A DNA stretch of 8,443 nt, from contig CAKPBH010000052.1 of the NCBI GenBank assembly GCA_934140355.1, forward strand, positions 1 through 8,443, in the 5' to 3' direction. Under the pieces are notes generated by a model that was not told the DNA's origin, did no database searches, and saw only the letters and a program-made list of their open reading frames with translations. Source of the stretch: an uncultured Bacilli bacterium. GTDB lineage: Bacteria > Bacillota_I > Bacilli_A > RF39 > UBA660. Made by a program: the position numbers and the translations under genes. Shown in pieces: positions 5,670-8,443 of this stretch. Numbering within the stretch: the first letter of the stretch is position 1; each line of letters starts with the position of its first letter.

Positions 5670-6719
5670 ATGAAAAATAGAATTCATTTAGAAAAATTTA
5701 ATGTAAGAACTGATTTGATTATTGATGAAAAAATCGAAAGTAATATTGTTAAAAAGAAAAAAATAAGTGATAATCTTACTATCTCTAATATTGAAGTTAC
5801 CAAAAATTTAAGTACTTTACTTCAAAAAAAAGAAGGAACTTATGTCACACTAGAATTTCAAGATATTACCAATCACGAAGACGCAATGGAGGTGGAGAAA
5901 TCTTTAAAGGAAGAACTTATCCATTTATTTTCTAAATTGAAAATAAAAGATGGAGATTCTTGTTTGATAATTGGTCTTGGAAATAAGCAAAGTACGGCAG
6001 ACTCTCTGGGGCCTAATAGCGTGGAAAAAATTATGGTAACTAGGCATTTGTTTGTTTTAGGAACTAATGTAAAAGAAGGGATACGAATGGTATCGGCGAT
6101 TAGTCCAGGGGTGATGGCTAATACGGGAATTGAAACATCAGATATTATTTTAGGAATTGTTAAAAATATAAATCCTGACTTTTTAATTGTAATTGATGCT
6201 CTAGCTTCTTCTTCTATTTCCAGAATTAATCAAACAATTCAAATTACTGATACGGGAATTCATCCTGGAAGTGGTGTTGGAAATAATAGACGGGAAATTA
6301 GTTTAGAAACGATTGGAAAGCCAGTTATTGCAATTGGCGTACCGACAGTTGTGGAAAGTTCTATTTTAGTTAATGACACGATTGATTATTTATTCAAACA
6401 TCTTTCCTACATTAAGAATCATTATCAGGAAAATAAGTTAATATTTTCTAGAAATAGTAAGCGATATTTAGAACAAATTGAGGAACAAAATTTGAGCAAG
6501 CAGGAAAAAACTGAGTTAAGTGGGATTTTGGGAACGATTGATGATGAAGAAAAAAGAGAATTAATTATGGAAGTCTTAAATAGTATTGGCTATAACATGA
6601 TTGTTACTCCAAAGGAGATTGATTTTTTAATTGAAAAGTTAAGTGACGTTATTAGTGGGGCTTTAAATCAAAGTCTTCATCTAGAAGTGAACGGAAACGA
6701 AAAGAAAGAAAATACTTAG
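5670..6719 (+). CDS. gpr: Germination protease (GPR spore endopeptidase, peptidase family A25)
   Basis: The protease cleaves small acid-soluble spore proteins during germination and is made as a zymogen in the developing spore. The 349 residues match the family (B. subtilis GPR is 368). The N-terminus FNVRTDLIIDE (10-20) corresponds to the region around the known propeptide cleavage site. Core motifs are GLGNKQSTADSLGP (102-115), with Asp111 as the likely counterpart of the catalytic Asp, ISPGVMANTGIETSDII (144-160), IDALASSS with Asp176 (second key Asp), and TGIHPGSGVGNNR. GAGGTG at 5657-5662 lies 7 bases before ATG 5670. A spore-specific promoter would be expected; I see only TATAAT-like sequence at 5646-5651 with no convincing sigma-F/G pair. 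In Bacillus spoIIP follows; here ffh faces it, 24 bases away. The intact gene suggests the organism makes spores or did recently. Confidence 0.93.
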   Translation: MKNRIHLEKFNVRTDLIIDEKIESNIVKKKKISDNLTISNIEVTKNLSTLLQKKEGTYVTLEFQDITNHEDAMEVEKSLKEELIHLFSKLKIKDGDSCLIIGLGNKQSTADSLGPNSVEKIMVTRHLFVLGTNVKEGIRMVSAISPGVMANTGIETSDIILGIVKNINPDFLIVIDALASSSISRINQTIQITDTGIHPGSGVGNNRREISLETIGKPVIAIGVPTVVESSILVNDTIDYLFKHLSYIKNHYQENKLIFSRNSKRYLEQIEEQNLSKQEKTELSGILGTIDDEEKRELIMEVLNSIGYNMIVTPKEIDFLIEKLSDVISGALNQSLHLEVNGNEKKENT

Positions 6720-6743
6720 TTTGTACTTTCCTTTTTATTGGTA

Positions 6744-8051
6744 TTAGAATGGAAGTTTAAAGTTCCCTTTGCTCATCATTTTCATCATTTTTTTCATTTC
6801 TTCAAATTGATTTAAAAGTTGATTTACTTCGGTAACGGTGGTTCCTGAACCTTTTGCAATGCGCTGTTTACGAGATGCCTTTAAAATTTCTGGATGTTTT
6901 CTTTCGTATGGAGTCATTGAGAGAATAATTGCCTCAGTATGGGACATTTTTTTTGGGTCTACTTTAACATTGTTTAGGCCCATTTTCTTAGCACCTGGAA
7001 GCAACTTTAATAAGTTTTCTAGTGGTCCTAATTTTTTGATTTGTTTTAACTGGTTTAAAAAATCTTCTAAATCAAAGGTGCCTTTGGACATTTTTTTCAC
7101 CATATCTTCGGCATCTTTTTCGTTGATTTCGTCGGTTACTTTTTCAACTAAAGATAAGATATCTCCCATTCCTAGAATACGGGATGCCATTCTATCAGGG
7201 TGAAATTCGGTTAAGCCGTCCATTTTTTCACTGATACCAATAAATTTAATAGGAAGATTTGTTAAATGTCTTACGGATAAGGCAACCCCACCTCTGGTAT
7301 CTCCATCTAGTTTGGTTAAAATTACACCGGTTAATGGTAATTTATCGTGAAAGCCAGTAATAACGTTGATTGCATCTTGCCCCATCATGGCATCAATAAC
7401 AAGTAACGTTTCATCGGGATGAATCGTATTTTCGATATTGACTAATTCTTCCATTAACGTCTCATCGATTTGTAGGCGACCGGCAGTATCGATTAAAATG
7501 TAATCGAAGTTATTTTCTTTAGCATAATTGCATGCATTTTGAATAATCTCAACCGGATTCTTTTTTCCTTCTGAATAAACTTCTATTCCTAATTCTTTAC
7601 CGATTGTTTTTAATTGGTCAATAGCGGCTGGTCTATAAATATCACACGCTACTAATAATGGCTTCTTTTTATGATTTTTTCTTAAATAATTGGCAAGTTT
7701 TCCGATAGTAGTGGTTTTCCCGGAACCTTGAAGTCCTACTAACATAGTAATGGTTGGATTTTTATCGATTGCTAAGGTTGATGTTTCTCCTCCTAATAAC
7801 TCGGTTAATTCATCTCTAACAATACGAACAAATTCTTCTCCAGGAGATAATTTTTGATTAACATCGGCACCTAAGGCTTTTTCCTTTACGGTATTAGTAA
7901 ATTCTTTTACGACTTTATAATTTACGTCTGCTTCTAATAATGATAGCCTAATTTCACGCATCATATCATTGATATTTTCTTCCGTAATTTTTCCATATCC
8001 TTTTATTTTATGCATTACATTTTGTAATCTATCGCTTAAATTTTCAAACAT
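6744..8051 (-). CDS. ffh: Signal recognition particle GTPase Ffh (SRP54 homologue)
   Basis: The protein part of SRP: it binds signal sequences of nascent membrane and secreted proteins, pairs with SRP RNA, and docks with FtsY at the membrane. At 435 residues it is full length. It has the N domain (about 1-90), the G domain with GLQGSGKT (106-113), CDIYRPAA (136-143), DTAGR (188-192), TKLDGDTRGG (246-255), and the M domain (about 320-435) with the RNA-binding SRKQRIAKGSG (393-403) and the Met-rich tail KKMMKMMSKGN. ATG 8051 follows AGGTGA by 6 bases. The ylxM gene that often precedes ffh is not present; ffh starts its own transcript here. It ends 24 bases from the end of gpr, on the opposite strand. 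It should be essential. Confidence 0.97.
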   Translation of the reverse strand: MFENLSDRLQNVMHKIKGYGKITEENINDMMREIRLSLLEADVNYKVVKEFTNTVKEKALGADVNQKLSPGEEFVRIVRDELTELLGGETSTLAIDKNPTITMLVGLQGSGKTTTIGKLANYLRKNHKKKPLLVACDIYRPAAIDQLKTIGKELGIEVYSEGKKNPVEIIQNACNYAKENNFDYILIDTAGRLQIDETLMEELVNIENTIHPDETLLVIDAMMGQDAINVITGFHDKLPLTGVILTKLDGDTRGGVALSVRHLTNLPIKFIGISEKMDGLTEFHPDRMASRILGMGDILSLVEKVTDEINEKDAEDMVKKMSKGTFDLEDFLNQLKQIKKLGPLENLLKLLPGAKKMGLNNVKVDPKKMSHTEAIILSMTPYERKHPEILKASRKQRIAKGSGTTVTEVNQLLNQFEEMKKMMKMMSKGNFKLPF

Positions 8052-8070
8052 TTTGTATCACCTATTCATG

Positions 8071-8099
8071 ATTATAACGTATATTTTATTTTTTTTCTA
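8071..8099 (-). promoter_or_regulatory. Promoter of ffh
   Basis: On the minus strand a perfect TATAAT (8071-8076) with TAGAAA (8094-8099, 4 of 6 consensus bases) 17 bases upstream. Transcription would start near 8064, directly before the AGGTGA site, giving a very short leader. Confidence 0.5.
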
Positions 8100-8117
8100 T
8101 AAATTAACTAAAAATAC

Positions 8118-8146
8118 TTGATTTTTTGTTATTTTTACTTTATAAT
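8118..8146 (+). promoter_or_regulatory. Strong promoter of the tRNA-Gly unit
   Basis: TTGATT (8118-8123) and a perfect TATAAT (8141-8146) are exactly 17 bases apart. Transcription would start near 8153, about 70 bases before the tRNA. It is divergent from the ffh promoter. Confidence 0.8.
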
Positions 8147-8156
8147 TGAAAATGTC

Positions 8157-8206
8157 TTAAGCGAAGGACTTACTCACTTTTGTTGGTTAAGTTAGTAGTT
8201 GCTTGG
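8157..8206 (+). other. Structured leader of the tRNA-Gly transcript
   Basis: TTAAGCGA (8157-8164) pairs with TTGCTTGG (8199-8206) over 8 positions with three G·U pairs, and inside it GACTTA (8167-8172) pairs with TAAGTT (8188-8193) around a 15-base loop. There is no U run after it, so it is not a terminator. Leaders this long before a single tRNA are processed away by RNases; whether the fold matters is unknown. Confidence 0.35.
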
Positions 8207-8222
8207 AGAAAATATTATTAAT

Positions 8223-8296
8223 GCAGGTGTAGTTTAATGGTAGAATAAGAGCCTTCCAAGCTCCTGACGTGAGTTCGATTCTCATCACCTGCTCCA
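8223..8296 (+). tRNA. tRNA-Gly, anticodon UCC, CCA encoded
   Basis: The acceptor stem GCAGGTG (8223-8229) pairs perfectly with CACCTGC (8286-8292), followed by U and CCA (8294-8296). The D arm is GTTT/GAAT with loop AATGGTA; the anticodon loop CTTCCAA (8253-8259) carries TCC at 8255-8257; the variable loop is TGAC; the T arm is GTGAG/CTCAT around TTCGATT. It reads GGA and, by wobble, other Gly codons. The first anticodon-stem pair (8248 and 8264) is an A·C mismatch and the D stem ends in G·U pairs; otherwise it is canonical and probably functional. It stands alone between its own promoter and terminator. Confidence 0.95.
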
Positions 8297-8305
8297 TTTG
8301 AAATC

Positions 8306-8340
8306 AACTTACGGACTTAAAAGTTCGTGAGTTTTTATTT
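8306..8340 (+). terminator. Rho-independent terminator of the tRNA-Gly unit
   Basis: An 11-bp stem (AACTTACGGAC at 8306-8316 with GTTCGTGAGTT at 8323-8333, two G·U pairs), a 6-base loop, then TTTTTATTT. It begins 10 bases after the tRNA CCA end. Confidence 0.9.
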
Positions 8341-8385
8341 TATATAAAACTTTAAAAGTTCTCTTATCAGAGTCTGTAAATAAAT

Positions 8386-8443
8386 TTGTGTAAATAGAGT
8401 CTCTCCATGATACAATAGTAGAAATGGAGAGATTTTATTATGA
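8386..8443 (+). promoter_or_regulatory. Promoter, palindrome and ribosome site of a gene that starts at 8440
   Basis: TGATACAAT (8408-8416) is an extended -10 with a weak -35 (TTGTGT at 8386-8391, 19-base spacing, or GTGTAA at 8388-8393, 17). An inverted repeat, TCTCTCCAT (8400-8408) and ATGGAGAGA (8424-8432), encloses the -10 box. The right arm holds the ribosome site GGAGAG (8426-8431), 8 bases before ATG 8440-8442. The gene itself lies beyond the window. Because the left arm lies upstream of the likely start near 8423, the palindrome would act as DNA (an operator) rather than as an RNA hairpin. Confidence 0.55.

Noticed and set aside
5559..5687. N-terminal extension of the S20 frame (43 extra codons, hydrophobic)
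   Set aside because: S20 begins MANVANAKKKI, the strong GGAAGGAG site is directly before that ATG, and the extension covers the rpsT promoter.
6720..6743. Shared terminator between gpr and ffh
   Set aside because: Only short, bulged pairings (GAAAG with CTTTC) can be formed before the T run, too weak to call.
6838..7203. Plus-strand 121-codon open frame inside ffh
   Set aside because: It is antisense to a well-conserved gene, and its sequence is the complement of the Ffh G/M-domain coding bases, with no ribosome site.
8153..8222. SRP RNA gene next to ffh
   Set aside because: The segment is too short, lacks the GGAA-type tetraloop and the conserved internal-loop bases of SRP RNA, and runs straight into the tRNA without a terminator.
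8153..8222. T-box or glycine riboswitch before the tRNA
   Set aside because: No T-box core or glycine-aptamer motif is visible, and these elements control coding genes rather than tRNAs.

Overview
The window comes from a low-GC, Gram-positive-type (Firmicutes, probably Bacilli-like) chromosome. The evidence is strong AT bias, clear Shine-Dalgarno sites (AGGTG/AAGGAG), sigma-A-like promoters with TATAAT boxes (several with TGn extensions), U-tract terminators, a spore protease gene (gpr), and the rpsT/gpr divergent pair known from Bacillus relatives. Standard stops are used (TGA ends one gene). An uncultivated gut Bacilli-type lineage is my inference, not something the sequence proves.

Layout: bases 1-340 hold a small XRE-type DNA-binding protein and its terminator. 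Bases 358-1920 (minus) encode a 520-residue membrane-anchored surface protein whose C-terminus looks like the variable region of a diversity-generating retroelement (DGR) target: a locally GC-rich stretch in which 25 of 29 consecutive codons end in C or T, framed by WWLETP and GVRPVIEV. No reverse transcriptase or template repeat is visible here, so if the DGR reading is right the machinery lies elsewhere. Upstream of it, 2174-3088 (minus) is a class B penicillin-binding protein cut off at its SxxK active-site motif, which reads STFN, so it is probably a pseudogene. A gene-poor AT-rich gap (3098-3563) follows, with one possible tiny hydrophobic ORF.

Bases 3564-5220 (minus) hold a two-gene unit of unknown function (a 129-residue protein and an 86-residue single-pass membrane protein) and, upstream, a membrane-anchored transglutaminase-like protein with an intact Cys-His-Asp triad. 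Bases 5289-8051 are housekeeping and spore genes: rpsT (S20, minus), gpr (germination protease, plus) and ffh (SRP GTPase, minus, convergent with gpr). Bases 8118-8340 are a complete tRNA-Gly(UCC) transcription unit with a good promoter, a structured leader and a terminator. The window ends at a promoter with a palindrome over its -10 box and the first bases of a further plus-strand gene.

Most units look separately transcribed, with their own promoter and a terminator that often overlaps the end of the coding sequence. The best candidate for an unusual system is the DGR-like hypervariable surface protein; the truncated PBP next to it suggests that bases 360-3560 are a rearranged, accessory-like stretch beside a conserved core.
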